From Demequina sp. TMPB413 (GTDB taxonomy: Bacteria > Actinomycetota > Actinomycetes > Actinomycetales > Demequinaceae): 64,000 nucleotides of DNA. This document shows positions 32,105 through 41,574 of this stretch, piece by piece. Within the stretch, counting starts at the first letter, position 1, and each line of letters begins with the position of its first letter. The notes beneath the pieces are model-generated. The model had not been told where the DNA came from and did no database searches. It was given only the letters and a program-made list of their open reading frames with translations. The translations under genes and the position numbers were made by a program. The DNA is taken from assembly GCF_020447105.2 (NCBI RefSeq), contig NZ_CP096184.1, forward strand, positions 744,001-808,000, read 5' to 3'.

Positions 32105-33250
32105 GTGAGACACGTCGCTCGGGACTATGCCCAGACCCCCGTCAACATCTACTGGGAAATGACGCAGGCGTGTGCGCTCGCGTGCAGGCACTGCCGAGCC
32201 TCCGCGATGCCCGACGCCCAGCCAGGGGAGTTGACCCACCAGGAGAGCTTGGACTTCCTTCGCCAGATTCCGGCGTTTGGGGACCCGCTGCCTACGCTGA
32301 TTCTGACGGGTGGCGATCCGCTCAAGCGCCCCGACCTCTTTGCGCTCATTGATGAGGCCAGGCGGCTAGGGATCGACGTGTCGATCACGCCAGCAGCGAC
32401 TCCCGCTTTCACACGGGACATGCTCGTGGATCTCCAGGACCACGGGGTCACTGCTCTGGGACTCAGCCTCGACGGCTCGACCCCCGAGCGCCACGACGGG
32501 ATCCGCGGAATCCCTGGCACGTTCGACCGCACGATGGAGGCCATCGGCTGGGCGGCCGAACTCGGGAAGCCGCTTCAGGTCAACACCCTGGTGACGGCAG
32601 AGACGGCCCCTGACATCCCCGCGGTGTACGAGCTGCTGCGGCCGCTCGGCCTGGCCCGGTGGAGCCTCTTCTTCCTCATCGAGGTGGGCCGAGGGACGGT
32701 GCTCGAGCCGCTCGCGCCCGCCGACGGCGAGGAGTTCATGCGTTGGGTGTACCGCACGTCTCTCGAGGCGCCGTTCGTGGTCGCGACCACCGAGGCGCCT
32801 TCGTATCGTCGCGTCGCGATCGAGGTGATGAGGGAAGAGGGGCTCACGCCTGAAGAGATCCGACATTCGAGCACGGCGCGCAGCTTTGGCGTCAGGGACG
32901 GTCACGGCATCATGTTTGTGTCCCACCTCGGCGAGATCTGTCCCGCTGGGTTCCTCCCGCTGCCCGTGGGCAACGTGCGCACTGACAGCCTCGTGGAGGT
33001 GTACAGGGGCGAGCCGCTGTTCAGGTCGCTGCACGACCCGCGTGAGTTTGGTGGACGTTGTCACCACTGCCAATACCAGCAGCAATGTGGGGGATCGCGT
33101 GCCAGGGCGTACTCCGCCTTCGGCGATCCGCTCGCGGAGGATCCCTTCTGCACCTACGTGCCGCCTGGGTATGAGAAGGCCACAACTCGCGCGGACGCCG
33201 GCGCTGGCACCCCTGCTCAAGCAGGCATTTCGGTGCAGGAGGCGCGGTGA
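32105..33250 (+). CDS. Radical SAM/SPASM protein linked to heme biosynthesis
   Basis: A 381-residue radical SAM enzyme. The 4Fe-4S/SAM motif CALACRHC gives C23, C27 and C30, and LILTGGDPLKRPDL is the GGE-like segment. A SPASM-type C-terminus carries further Cys ligands (GEICPAGFLPLP, CHHCQYQQQCGGSRARAYSAF, EDPFC). It overlaps the next gene, a protoporphyrinogen/coproporphyrinogen oxidase, by GTGA. This pairing is widespread in actinobacteria and suggests a role in heme formation or modification, akin to AhbC/AhbD/NirJ relatives. The exact reaction is not established. The start is a GTG at 32105. Confidence 0.8.
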   Translation: MRHVARDYAQTPVNIYWEMTQACALACRHCRASAMPDAQPGELTHQESLDFLRQIPAFGDPLPTLILTGGDPLKRPDLFALIDEARRLGIDVSITPAATPAFTRDMLVDLQDHGVTALGLSLDGSTPERHDGIRGIPGTFDRTMEAIGWAAELGKPLQVNTLVTAETAPDIPAVYELLRPLGLARWSLFFLIEVGRGTVLEPLAPADGEEFMRWVYRTSLEAPFVVATTEAPSYRRVAIEVMREEGLTPEEIRHSSTARSFGVRDGHGIMFVSHLGEICPAGFLPLPVGNVRTDSLVEVYRGEPLFRSLHDPREFGGRCHHCQYQQQCGGSRARAYSAFGDPLAEDPFCTYVPPGYEKATTRADAGAGTPAQAGISVQEAR

Positions 33251-34632
33251 AGGTCGTCGTGATCGGCGCGGGCATCACTGGTCTCGCGGCAGCCGTCGAC
33301 CTCATTGACGGCGGTGCCTCCGTCGTCCTTGTCGACGCGGCGCCCCGCGCCGGGGGCAAGATCACCACAGAGCAGGCAGACGGCTTCGTCATCGAGCACG
33401 GTCCGGACTCCTTCGTGGCCTACCGCCCGGCTGCCGCCGCGCTGGCTCAACGATTCGGCTTGAGTGAAGACATCATCGCCGTGTCGGAACCCCGCGTCGT
33501 GTTCCTGAGGCGCAACGGCAAGATGGTGCGCATGCCTGACGGGATGGGTCTGGTCCTGCCCACCAGGCTGGGTCCTTTCATTCGCACCCGGCTCTTCACG
33601 TGGCCCCAGAAGCTGCGTGCCGGGCTCGACATCGTCTTGCCCCGCTACTTGAAGCAAGAGGACATGGCGATCGGGAAGTTCTTGCGCCACCGGCTCGGGC
33701 CTGCCGTGATCGAGCGGCTTGCCGACCCACTCATCGGCGGCATCTACGGCACGTCCATCGAGGAACTCAGCGTCGATTCCGTCTTGCCGATGCTCCGCGA
33801 CTACGAGGAATCCTCTCGTAGCCTCATCATCGCCTCGCTCCTGTCTGGGAGAAAGGCCCGCAAAGACGGCTCGCCCTTCCGGACGCTACGCGGCGGGCTC
33901 GGGGACCTCATCGAGGCGCTCGTGGCGCACCTTCGAGCTTCCGATGCTTTCGAGGAGCGGTTTGGTGATGCGGCCGAGTCCCTCACAAGGATTGCGGACG
34001 GCACCTCCAGGCTTCGCCTCGTCTCAGGCGAGGAGATCACGGCCGACGCCGTGGTGCTGGCGACGCCCGCTCCCGTGACGGCGATGCTGATTGACGGGGA
34101 TTGTCCGGAGGCAGCTGCCGCTCTCAGGACGATTCCCCACGCGTCCACGGCCGTCGTCTCCCTCGCGTACCGGGCAGAAGCCTTTCCCTCGCCGCCAGCT
34201 GGCCACGGCTATCTCGATGCCGGCACTGGCAAGGAGGACCGGAGCCCGTCCTCAGGCTGCACTGTGACGTCGGCAAAGTGGGCTGGTCGCGCCCCCGATG
34301 GCACCGTCCTCATCCGTTCCTTCCTGCCCGAGCGCTCTCGCGACCTGTTTTCGGGACCAGATGACGACGTGCTTGCGGCCGTCGAGCGAGACGTCGCCGA
34401 GACCTATGGCGTCGAGGACGAGCCGATCTTGCGGCGCGTTGCGCGCTGGGACAACCTCATGCCCAAGTACACGGTGGGGCACCAGGAGCGGCTGGCACAG
34501 ATCGAAGCCGCGCTCGCCGAACGGCCAACCTGGCACCTTGCAGGCGCGAGCTACCGCGGTGTCGGTCTGCCTGACTGCGTGACGTCGGGCCAGGCGGCCG
34601 CGGCAACGGCCCTCGCGAACGTGCAGGGCTGA
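33247..34632 (+). CDS. hemY: Protoporphyrinogen/coproporphyrinogen oxidase (HemY/CgoX type)
   Basis: A 461-residue FAD enzyme. The N-terminal Rossmann motif is VVVIGAGITGLAAAVDL (3-19), followed by the FAD region RAGGKITTEQADGFVIEHGP. LIGGIYGTSIEELSVDSVLP is characteristic of the family, and the C-terminus ends in an FAD-contact segment (AGASYRGVGLPDCVTSGQAA). In Gram-positive actinobacteria the enzyme normally oxidises coproporphyrinogen III in the coproporphyrin-dependent heme route. It is translationally coupled to the radical SAM gene upstream. Confidence 0.9.
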   Translation: MKVVVIGAGITGLAAAVDLIDGGASVVLVDAAPRAGGKITTEQADGFVIEHGPDSFVAYRPAAAALAQRFGLSEDIIAVSEPRVVFLRRNGKMVRMPDGMGLVLPTRLGPFIRTRLFTWPQKLRAGLDIVLPRYLKQEDMAIGKFLRHRLGPAVIERLADPLIGGIYGTSIEELSVDSVLPMLRDYEESSRSLIIASLLSGRKARKDGSPFRTLRGGLGDLIEALVAHLRASDAFEERFGDAAESLTRIADGTSRLRLVSGEEITADAVVLATPAPVTAMLIDGDCPEAAAALRTIPHASTAVVSLAYRAEAFPSPPAGHGYLDAGTGKEDRSPSSGCTVTSAKWAGRAPDGTVLIRSFLPERSRDLFSGPDDDVLAAVERDVAETYGVEDEPILRRVARWDNLMPKYTVGHQERLAQIEAALAERPTWHLAGASYRGVGLPDCVTSGQAAAATALANVQG

Positions 34633-34734
34633 GCTACTGACACCGACCCGGCCTGACCCGCGCTGGGTCGCCGTCACGACGTAGGCGCCAACGGCGTCGG
34701 CCGCTGTGTGAGGGGGCGGCGGTAGGGTGCCCAC

Positions 34735-35028
34735 ATGATCTACCGATTCGCAGCCCAGATCTGGCGGTGGGAGGCGCAGAGCGCCGCGTGGCACTTCGTA
34801 TCGCTGCCCCAGGATGTTGCCGACGAACTGGATGAGACAGCGCCGGAGCCGCGGGCAGGCTTCGGCTCGGTGAAGGTCGAGGTGACGATCGGCGGCACCA
34901 CCTGGCGCACGTCGGTGTTCCCTTCCAAGGAGCACGAGACGTTCATCCTGCCCGTGAAGAAGGCCGTGTTGAAGGCGGAGGGATTAGCAGCGGGCGACGC
35001 CGCGGACGTCGTCCTAAAGGCTGTGTAG
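34735..35028 (+). CDS. DUF1905 domain protein
   Basis: A 97-residue protein: YRFAAQIWRWEAQSAAWHFV, LPQDVADELDE, then GFGSVKVEVTIGGTTWRTSV and a C-terminal LKAEGLAAGDAADVVLKA. This is the DUF1905 pattern, a small beta-barrel. The biological role is unknown. It stands alone and converges on nnrD, 11 bases apart. Confidence 0.85.
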   Translation: MIYRFAAQIWRWEAQSAAWHFVSLPQDVADELDETAPEPRAGFGSVKVEVTIGGTTWRTSVFPSKEHETFILPVKKAVLKAEGLAAGDAADVVLKAV

Positions 35029-35039
35029 CCAGAGGCCGC

Positions 35040-35891
35040 CTAGGCGTTCTCCAGCAGGAGTTCCGCGACAACGGCCGGGACGGCTTCGGCGATGTCGAGC
35101 GCTGCGATCGGGCCGCCACCAGACGCGGCCTCTGCCGCACGGGCGTGAATCCAGGACGCTGCCACTCCGGCATCGAGTGCCGAGAGGCCGGACGCCAGCA
35201 AGGCGCCTGCGATGCCAGCCAGCACGTCGCCCGCGCCAGCCGTGGCGAGCCAGGGTGTGGCGTCGGGAAGGGTGACGACAGCCCCGCCTGGCGGCGCCAC
35301 CACCGTGGCCGATCCCTTGAGCAACACGGTGGCGCGAGCCGTCTCGGCGAGCAACCGGGCGTGCGCCGGCCTGTCGCGCTCGACATCCCGTTCGGTGACG
35401 TCGTGCCTGATTGACCCCAAGGTGGCCACCAGTTCGCGCATGTGGGGCGTCATGAGCACGCGATCGGGCGCCGCCTGACGCGCACCCGCTGCCCGAGCTC
35501 GTGCGCACGGTTCGAGCGCTCCGGCGTCCACCACGATGGGCGTGCCGGAAGCGAGGACCGCCCCGATCACGGCGTCTTGACCAGGGTGGTCGGCCACTCC
35601 TGGCCCAATCACCCAGGCCGACACCCGCGGCAACCGTTCCGTCGCCTCTCCGGAATCGTGAACGACCACCTCCGGCCGAAGGGACAGGACAAGGTCTTGA
35701 GCGCGGCGGGGCCCCACGTAGCGCACGAGTCCAATGCCGGTCCGCACCGCCGCCGAGGCAACAAGGGCGGCCGCGCCTGGGTACGCCTCCGAACCAGCGA
35801 CGATGCCAAGAACGCCGCGCGAGAACTTGTCATCAGCGGCGGTAGGGACGGGCCAACGGTCCGCTACCCAGCTCCTGTCAATGGGCTCCAT
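35040..35891 (-). CDS. nnrD: ADP-dependent NAD(P)H-hydrate dehydratase
   Basis: A 283-residue repair enzyme that reconverts the damaged cofactor NAD(P)H-hydrate to NAD(P)H. It shows GVLGIVAGSEAYPGAAALVA, AVRTGIGLVRYVGP, VIGPGV, TPHMRELVATLG and the nucleotide site WLATAGAGDVLAGIAGALLA. ATG 35891 (MEPIDRSWVADRWPVP) is preferred. In many bacteria it is fused to the epimerase domain; here the epimerase is a separate gene (36467-37099) with deformylase between. Confidence 0.9.
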   Translation of the reverse strand: MEPIDRSWVADRWPVPTAADDKFSRGVLGIVAGSEAYPGAAALVASAAVRTGIGLVRYVGPRRAQDLVLSLRPEVVVHDSGEATERLPRVSAWVIGPGVADHPGQDAVIGAVLASGTPIVVDAGALEPCARARAAGARQAAPDRVLMTPHMRELVATLGSIRHDVTERDVERDRPAHARLLAETARATVLLKGSATVVAPPGGAVVTLPDATPWLATAGAGDVLAGIAGALLASGLSALDAGVAASWIHARAAEAASGGGPIAALDIAEAVPAVVAELLLENA

Positions 35892-35969
35892 GCCCCTAGC
35901 CTGGCACGCACCACCGACCTGGGCCATCACGCCCGCAAGGGTGACCTCTCGGCATGACAGAATTGCCCC

Positions 35970-36464
35970 ATGGCAATGCGAGAGATTCGGGTAGTGGGCG
36001 ATCCGGTGCTACGCACCCCCTGCGAGCCCATCACCACGATCGACGACCGGGTGCGCTCCGTCGTCGAAGACCTGCTGGAGACCGTCGACCACGAAGGCCG
36101 CGCCGGGCTTGCGGGCAACCAGATTGGGGTCTCACTGCGCGCGTTCTCGTGGAACATTGACGGCGACATCGGCTACGTGCTCAACCCTGAGATCGTCGAG
36201 AATCACTCCGAGTATCAGGAGTTGGGGGAGGAGGGGTGCCTCTCCGTCCCGGGGCTCTGGTATCCGTGCGAGCGGCCGCTGTACGCCAAGGCAGTCGGCA
36301 CGGACCTCGACGGTAACGAGGTAGTAGTCGAAGGCGAAGACATCTGGGCCCGCCTCATCAACCACGAGGTGGATCACTTGAATGGCAAGCTGTTCATCGA
36401 CCGGCTGAGCAAGGACGTGCGCCGCAACGCGATGCGCGAACTGCGGGAGCAGATCGAGCGCTAG
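35970..36464 (+). CDS. def: Peptide deformylase
   Basis: A 164-residue metalloenzyme removing the formyl group from new proteins. All three family motifs are present: GLAGNQIG (46-53; canonical GxGLAAxQ, with Gly for the second Ala), EEGCLSVPG (87-95, metal ligand Cys90) and HEVDH (132-136). Length is normal. It lies between nnrD and nnrE on the opposite strand, 78 bases from the nnrD start and 2 bases from the end of nnrE. Confidence 0.95.
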   Translation: MAMREIRVVGDPVLRTPCEPITTIDDRVRSVVEDLLETVDHEGRAGLAGNQIGVSLRAFSWNIDGDIGYVLNPEIVENHSEYQELGEEGCLSVPGLWYPCERPLYAKAVGTDLDGNEVVVEGEDIWARLINHEVDHLNGKLFIDRLSKDVRRNAMRELREQIER

Positions 36465-36466
36465 GG

Positions 36467-37099
36467 CTACGGGTCGATGCCCACGTCGGCGACGATGACC
36501 TTTCCGGCCGCCGCGTTCGCGGGGGACAGGACCAGGCACGGCTTGAGAGCAGTGAAGGTCACGGTCGCCTCCGCGGTGACGTAGGAATCCGGCAGGGCGC
36601 CGCTGTCTGCGTCAAAGCCGGAAGGGATGTCGACGGCTATCACGGGCGTCTCGGGTGCGATGGCGGCGACGAGTCCGGCGGCGGGCTCCCGCAGGTTCGG
36701 CTTGGATCCGATCCCCACGATGCCGTCGATCACGAGGTGAGCCGACGCGAGGGCCGTGTGGGCGGACGCGAGTCCTGCGTCTACCCGTGCGTGGTGCCAG
36801 TGGCCACCCGCACCCGTCAGCGTAGCGAGCCCGCGCTCGTGGGCGGAAGGCCCGACGCCGACGGCCGTCACCGTGCCGACGTCTGCGGCCAGTAGCGCTC
36901 CCGCCAGGAGCGCGTCGCCACCGTTGTTGCCGGAGCCGACGAGTACGACGATGCGCGCGTCGTCGACCGAGACGCCGTGTGCGGCGAGAAGTGCGAGGGA
37001 TTGCTCCGCCACGGCCTGGGAGGCTCGATCCATGAGCTCAGACTCCGGAGTGTGACGCATCGTCGCGGCCTCGGCATCCTTGATCTGCGCGACCGTCAT
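36467..37099 (-). CDS. nnrE: NAD(P)H-hydrate epimerase
   Basis: A 210-residue enzyme interconverting R and S forms of NAD(P)H-hydrate. It has VVLVGSGNNGGDALLAGALL, VIDGIVGIGSKPNLREPA, VIAVDIPSGFDADSGA and VTFTALKPCLVL, all typical of YjeF_N proteins. ATG 37099 (MTVAQIKDAEAATM) is favoured over an upstream start. It works with NnrD, encoded on the same strand beyond def. Confidence 0.9.
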   Translation of the reverse strand: MTVAQIKDAEAATMRHTPESELMDRASQAVAEQSLALLAAHGVSVDDARIVVLVGSGNNGGDALLAGALLAADVGTVTAVGVGPSAHERGLATLTGAGGHWHHARVDAGLASAHTALASAHLVIDGIVGIGSKPNLREPAAGLVAAIAPETPVIAVDIPSGFDADSGALPDSYVTAEATVTFTALKPCLVLSPANAAAGKVIVADVGIDP

Positions 37100-37292
37100 G
37101 ACGCGGCCTGATGCCGGCGTCGGCGAGGTTGGTGGGAGGTTCACACGTCCACAGTGCCACAGGGATATGCAACTCGTCGTCGTGTCTCGCTGGTGCTTTT
37201 CGCATGCTTAAGGCACGATAGAGACACACCCGGTGGAACCGGACACCTCGATAGGTCGTAGGGGAAGACGCACCTATCAATAAGGAGGGGTC

Positions 37293-37790
37293 ATGGCTGC
37301 CATAGCCCGTGGTGTTCTTTTCGTGCACTCAGCAACCCGCGCAATGTGCCCCCACGTCGAGTGGGCGGCACAGTCTGTGCTGGGTTCGCGCGCCACTTTT
37401 GACTGGATCGACCAGCCAGCAGGCACCCAGCTGTTCCGTACCGAGGTTGCCTGGCAGGGCAAGCAAGGTACCGGCGCGCGCCTCGCATCGGCGCTACGCG
37501 GCTGGGAGCACTTGCGGTACGAAGTGACCGAGGACCCTTCCTTCGGTTGCGATGGAGCCCGCTGGTCACACACCCCGTCGCTCGGCATCTTCCATGCGGT
37601 CACCGACGTGCACGGAAACATCGTGGTCCCTGAAGACAGGATCCGCGCTGCGATGGAGGCTGGCGGCACGGCTGCCGACTTCAAGCGCTCCATGGACCTC
37701 GCTCTTGGAACGGCATGGGACGAAGAGCTCGAACCCTTCCGGTACGCGGGGCACGGCGCCCCTGTCCGCTGGCTCCACAGAGTCGGCTAG
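37293..37790 (+). CDS. DUF3145 family protein
   Basis: A 165-residue protein starting MAAIARGVLFVHSATRAMCP, then HVEWAAQSVLGSRATFDWID and RLASALRGWEHLRYEVTEDP. DUF3145 is restricted to actinobacteria and well conserved there; no function is known. AAGGAGGGGT stands before the ATG. The gene converges with fabF; the 185-base space between holds a (GGT)-rich run at about 37937-37961 and no clear gene. Confidence 0.88.
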   Translation: MAAIARGVLFVHSATRAMCPHVEWAAQSVLGSRATFDWIDQPAGTQLFRTEVAWQGKQGTGARLASALRGWEHLRYEVTEDPSFGCDGARWSHTPSLGIFHAVTDVHGNIVVPEDRIRAAMEAGGTAADFKRSMDLALGTAWDEELEPFRYAGHGAPVRWLHRVG

Positions 37791-37975
37791 CACGCCACCC
37801 GCGCGTCAGTGGGCGCGCGCAGCGGCCCGAGCGCCCCCGACACTGCGAACCGATCTGAACGCGACACGCCGCAGTCGGGGCGCAACGTTGACCAAAGTGC
37901 GGCGCGCCGCGCGCCGAAACGGTTCGTACTGTCGGCGCGGTGGCGGTGGTGGTGGTGGTGCAGACGGCCGGGACG

Positions 37976-39211
37976 TTACGGCGTGGTGAAGACCAGCGCC
38001 ACGTTGTGGCCCCCGAAGCCAAACGAGTTGTTGATCGCGGCCAGGTCACCAGAGGGAGCCATCGCGCGCGGCGTGTTGCGCACGAGGTCTACCTCGAGGC
38101 CAGGATCTGGGTTATCGACGTTGATCGTCGGCGGCGCCACGCGGTCCTCAAGTGCCTTGATCGTGAACACCGACTCCACGGCGCCGGCCCCACCGAGCAG
38201 GTGGCCCGTCATCGACTTGGTGGCGCTCAGCAGCACGTTGTCGCCGTGCGAGCCCATGATGCCGCGAATGCCGCGCGCCTCGACCATGTCGCCAGCGGGC
38301 GTTGAGGTCGCGTGCGCATTGACGTGCACCACGTCAGCAGGCGTGAGGCCCGCTCGTTCGAGAGCGAGCTTCATGGCGCGAGTCTGGCCAGCGCCTTCAG
38401 GGTCTGGCGCGGCAATGTGGTGAGCGTCCGACGTCATGCCGAGTCCCACGAGCCTGGCGTGGATGCGCGCGCCTCTAGCCCTCGCGTGCTCCTCCGATTC
38501 CAGGACGACGATGCCGGCGCCTTCACCGAGGACGAAGCCGTCGCGCGTGGTGTCATACGGCCGAGAAGCCGTCGCGGGGGAGTCGTTTCGCTTGGACAGC
38601 GCCTGCATCGCGGCAAAAGCCGAAATCGGTAGCGGGTGAATTGCCGCTTCAGTGCCTCCGGCGACCACGACGTCGGCGCGGCCAGACTCGATCATCTCGA
38701 AGGCCATGCCGATCGCTTCTGCGCCGGATGCACAGGCGGAAACGGGGGCATGTGCGCCCGCCTTCGCGCCAATCTCCAACTCCACGTAGGCAGCCGGTGA
38801 GTTGGGCATCAGCATGGGAACGGTGAGGGGAAGAACGCGCGCGGCGCCCTTCTCCCTCACCGAGTCCCAGGCTGTCAGCAATGTCCACACCCCGCCGATG
38901 CCAGAGGACACCACTGCGCCAAGACGCTCAGGGTCTACCTCGGGAGACCCCGCATGCTTCCACGCCTCACGCGTAGCGATGATCGCGTACTGGGCGGAGG
39001 GGTCCATGCGCTTGGTCTCGGGGCGCGAGAGCACTTCGCTTGGTTGAACCGCGATTTGGCCTGCGAAGTTCACGGGCAAGCCATACAGCTCGGCCCAGTC
39101 GTTCTCGAGCGTGCGCACGCCCGAGCGACCCTCGAGCGCTGCCTGCCACGTGCTTGCCACGTCTCCGCCGAGCGGGGTCGTGCAGCCGAATCCAGTGACA
39201 ACCACTGCCAT
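37976..39211 (-). CDS. fabF: Beta-ketoacyl-ACP synthase II
   Basis: A 411-residue condensing enzyme extending acyl chains from malonyl-ACP. The Cys-His-His triad is visible: APVSACASGAEAIG (C160), VNAHATSTPAGD (first His) and INNSFGFGGHNVAL (second His). It is the last gene of the minus-strand cluster fabD-fabH-acpP-fabF. Actinobacteria of this group make membrane lipids with this type II system, since no large FAS I gene is nearby. Confidence 0.95.
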   Translation of the reverse strand: MAVVVTGFGCTTPLGGDVASTWQAALEGRSGVRTLENDWAELYGLPVNFAGQIAVQPSEVLSRPETKRMDPSAQYAIIATREAWKHAGSPEVDPERLGAVVSSGIGGVWTLLTAWDSVREKGAARVLPLTVPMLMPNSPAAYVELEIGAKAGAHAPVSACASGAEAIGMAFEMIESGRADVVVAGGTEAAIHPLPISAFAAMQALSKRNDSPATASRPYDTTRDGFVLGEGAGIVVLESEEHARARGARIHARLVGLGMTSDAHHIAAPDPEGAGQTRAMKLALERAGLTPADVVHVNAHATSTPAGDMVEARGIRGIMGSHGDNVLLSATKSMTGHLLGGAGAVESVFTIKALEDRVAPPTINVDNPDPGLEVDLVRNTPRAMAPSGDLAAINNSFGFGGHNVALVFTTP

Positions 39212-39253
39212 GGTGTTCCTCCGAGGTGTGTGCGGGTGGGGACAGGCGGCTGT

Positions 39254-39502
39254 TTAGGCCTGTGCCGTGGTGATGTAGTTGACCGCGTCGCCGACGGTGA
39301 CGAGGTTCTTGACCTCTTCGTCGGGGATGCGGACGTCGAACTTCTCTTCTGCGAGCGTGACGATCGTCATCATCGACAGCGAGTCGATGTCGAGGTCGTC
39401 GGTGAACGACTTGTCGAGCTGAACGTCGCCGGTGTCGATACCGGTCTCTTCAGCGACAATCTCTGCCAGACCGGCGAGGACTTCCTGCTCAGAAAGGGCC
39501 AT
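39254..39502 (-). CDS. acpP: Acyl carrier protein
   Basis: An 82-residue acidic four-helix protein from ATG 39502 (MALSEQEVLAGLAEIVAEET). The phosphopantetheine site is Ser41 in DDLDIDSLSMMTIVTLAEE. It carries growing acyl chains for the Fab enzymes. The longer frame upstream is not coding; the short form has the family length and a GAAAGGGC site. Confidence 0.96.
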   Translation of the reverse strand: MALSEQEVLAGLAEIVAEETGIDTGDVQLDKSFTDDLDIDSLSMMTIVTLAEEKFDVRIPDEEVKNLVTVGDAVNYITTAQA

Positions 39503-39590
39503 GAGGGTTTTTCTCCTTGGGTTGGGTGATGCCAGACGGCATCGCTCTTGTGAGGAACGACTATCGAGACTAGCGCGGAAGGCGCCGACG

Positions 39591-40589
39591 CTAGGGGAGG
39601 ACCACCACTTGGGCGGCGTAGACAAGGCCAGCACCGAATCCGATCTGCAGCGCCAAATCGCCTGACTGCACGGCTCCGTCGCGCAACAGACGTTCGGTCG
39701 CGAGAGGGATGGACGCGGCCGATGTGTTCCCGGAGTCAACGATGTCGCGGGCGATGGCAACGTGCTCCGGAAGACCGATCTGCTTGACCATTTGGTCGAT
39801 GATGCGGATGTTCGCCTGATGAGGAATGAAGGCCTTGATGTCCGTGGGCGTCACGCCTGCCGCCGCGATGGCCTCGAGCGCGACGGGCGCCATCTTGAAC
39901 GACGCCCACTTGTAGACGCTTGGGCCTTCCTGGAAGAGGGTGGGGAAGGGAGTACCGGGATTGTCGCGGTACTCAAGCCACGAAGCGGTCTGGCGGACCA
40001 GGTGGGCGCCAGCGCCGTCGGAGCCCCACACCGTCGGGCCGATGGCGGGGGTGTCGGAAGCGCCAACCACCACGGCTCCTGCCGCATCACCGAGCAAGTA
40101 CGAGATAGAACGATCGGCGGGGTCGATGAATTCGCTCATCTTCTCCGCGCCGATGACGAGCACGTTCCTGGCCTGACCGGAGCGCACGAGCGAGTCGGCT
40201 TGGCCGATGCCGTAGCAATAGCCAGCGCAAGCGGCCGAGATGTCGAATGCGGCCGCAGTGATCCCCAAACGATCGGCGACCACGGGAGCGCCGCCGGGAG
40301 TGATGTGGGGGAACGTGATGGTCGACAAGATGACGGCGTCAATCTCATCAGCGTCGATCCCAGCGTTCTCGATTGCTTGGCGGGAGGCCGCCTCCGCCAT
40401 GTCGATCACGGTGGTCTCGGGGTTTGCGCGCACTCGCGTGGCGATGCCCGTCATCTTGCGGATCCACTCGTCTGAGGAGTTGATGGGCTCGATGATGTCT
40501 TCATTCGGCACCAACATCTCGCCGCGGAACACACCCAATCCACGGATGCGCGAGAACTCGGGGCCCTTGGTCGTGCGAATGACGGTCAT
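39591..40589 (-). CDS. fabH: Beta-ketoacyl-ACP synthase III
   Basis: A 332-residue enzyme starting chain synthesis by condensing an acyl-CoA with malonyl-ACP. The active Cys121 is in DISAACAGYCYGIG, the His in AFIPHQANIRIIDQM and the Asn in VDSGNTSAASIPLATERLL. It overlaps fabD by an ATGA. In actinobacteria FabH commonly uses branched acyl-CoA primers, so branched membrane lipids are likely. Confidence 0.95.
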   Translation of the reverse strand: MTVIRTTKGPEFSRIRGLGVFRGEMLVPNEDIIEPINSSDEWIRKMTGIATRVRANPETTVIDMAEAASRQAIENAGIDADEIDAVILSTITFPHITPGGAPVVADRLGITAAAFDISAACAGYCYGIGQADSLVRSGQARNVLVIGAEKMSEFIDPADRSISYLLGDAAGAVVVGASDTPAIGPTVWGSDGAGAHLVRQTASWLEYRDNPGTPFPTLFQEGPSVYKWASFKMAPVALEAIAAAGVTPTDIKAFIPHQANIRIIDQMVKQIGLPEHVAIARDIVDSGNTSAASIPLATERLLRDGAVQSGDLALQIGFGAGLVYAAQVVVLP

Positions 40590-41497
40590 TCCAGGTTCCT
40601 TGCCAGTTCGAGGGCGGCCGCGAGGTCGTCCGGAGTCTTCAGCGCCACGGACGGGACGCCTTTCATCCCGCGCTTCGCGAGCCCGGTAAGTACGCCACCA
40701 GGAGCGAGTTCAATGATTCCGGCGACGCCCATCGACAGCATCGTCTCCATGCATAGGTCCCACCGTACGGGGCGCGCGACTTGGGCGACCAGACGAGAGA
40801 CGACGTCGTCGCCCGACGTCACCACGGAACCGTCGGCGTTGCTCAGGAGAGCGACGTCAGGGTCGCGGCGCGTCGTGGTTGCTGCCGCCTCTTCGAGTAC
40901 TGACACCGCTGGCGCCATGTAGTGAGTGTGAAATGCGCCAGCGACTTGCAACTCGATTACGCGTGACCTGGCGGGCGGGTTCGCGACCAGAGCGGCGATC
41001 GCATCGGCAGAGCCCGCGGCGACCACCTGACCACCGCCGTTCATGTTCGCCGCCGTGAGATCGAGTTCGGCAAGGGCGAGCGCGACCTCCTCCTCGACGC
41101 CGCCGAGCACGGCGGCCATCGAGGTCGCCTCCGATTCCGCGGCGGCGTGAGCCATGGCGACTCCGCGCTCACGGACGAGCGCGACGGCGTCTTTGCGGGA
41201 CAGCACCCGAGCCACGGCGGCTGCGGCAAACTCGCCAACCGAGTGACCGGCGACCACGCCAGGCGAGATGTCGCCGAGGGCGGCGTACGTGGCAAGAGCC
41301 GTCGCAACGAGTAGCGGTTGGGCGACGGCAGTGTCGCGGATAGCGTCGGCATCTGCGACTGTTCCCAGCTGGGCGAGATCGAGACCGCTCGCCTCTGAGT
41401 ACTCCCCGACCGCAGTGCGGACCTCGTCGAGTTCGAGCCACGAAGCGAGCATTCCAGGGCTTTGGGCGCCTTGGCCGGGACACACGATCGCAAGCAT
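40586..41497 (-). CDS. fabD: Malonyl-CoA:ACP transacylase
   Basis: A 303-residue enzyme moving malonyl groups from CoA to ACP. It shows LAIVCPGQGAQSPGML at the N-terminus, the nucleophile Ser86 in VVAGHSVGEFAAAAVA and the catalytic His in VAGAFHTHYMAP. It heads the fab operon. The 77-base gap to the upstream regulator probably holds the promoter, but clear boxes are not seen. Confidence 0.95.
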   Translation of the reverse strand: MLAIVCPGQGAQSPGMLASWLELDEVRTAVGEYSEASGLDLAQLGTVADADAIRDTAVAQPLLVATALATYAALGDISPGVVAGHSVGEFAAAAVARVLSRKDAVALVRERGVAMAHAAAESEATSMAAVLGGVEEEVALALAELDLTAANMNGGGQVVAAGSADAIAALVANPPARSRVIELQVAGAFHTHYMAPAVSVLEEAAATTTRRDPDVALLSNADGSVVTSGDDVVSRLVAQVARPVRWDLCMETMLSMGVAGIIELAPGGVLTGLAKRGMKGVPSVALKTPDDLAAALELARNLE

Positions 41498-41574
41498 GGT
41501 TCAAGCGTGCCCTATCTTGAGGCGGGCGGTGACTCCTGGCGGTACCGACTTGTAGGCGAGGATTTGTAGAAGAC

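Noticed and set aside
37937-37961. (GGT)-rich run between DUF3145 and fabF
   Set aside because: Short simple-sequence tract in a convergent gap; no evidence of function.
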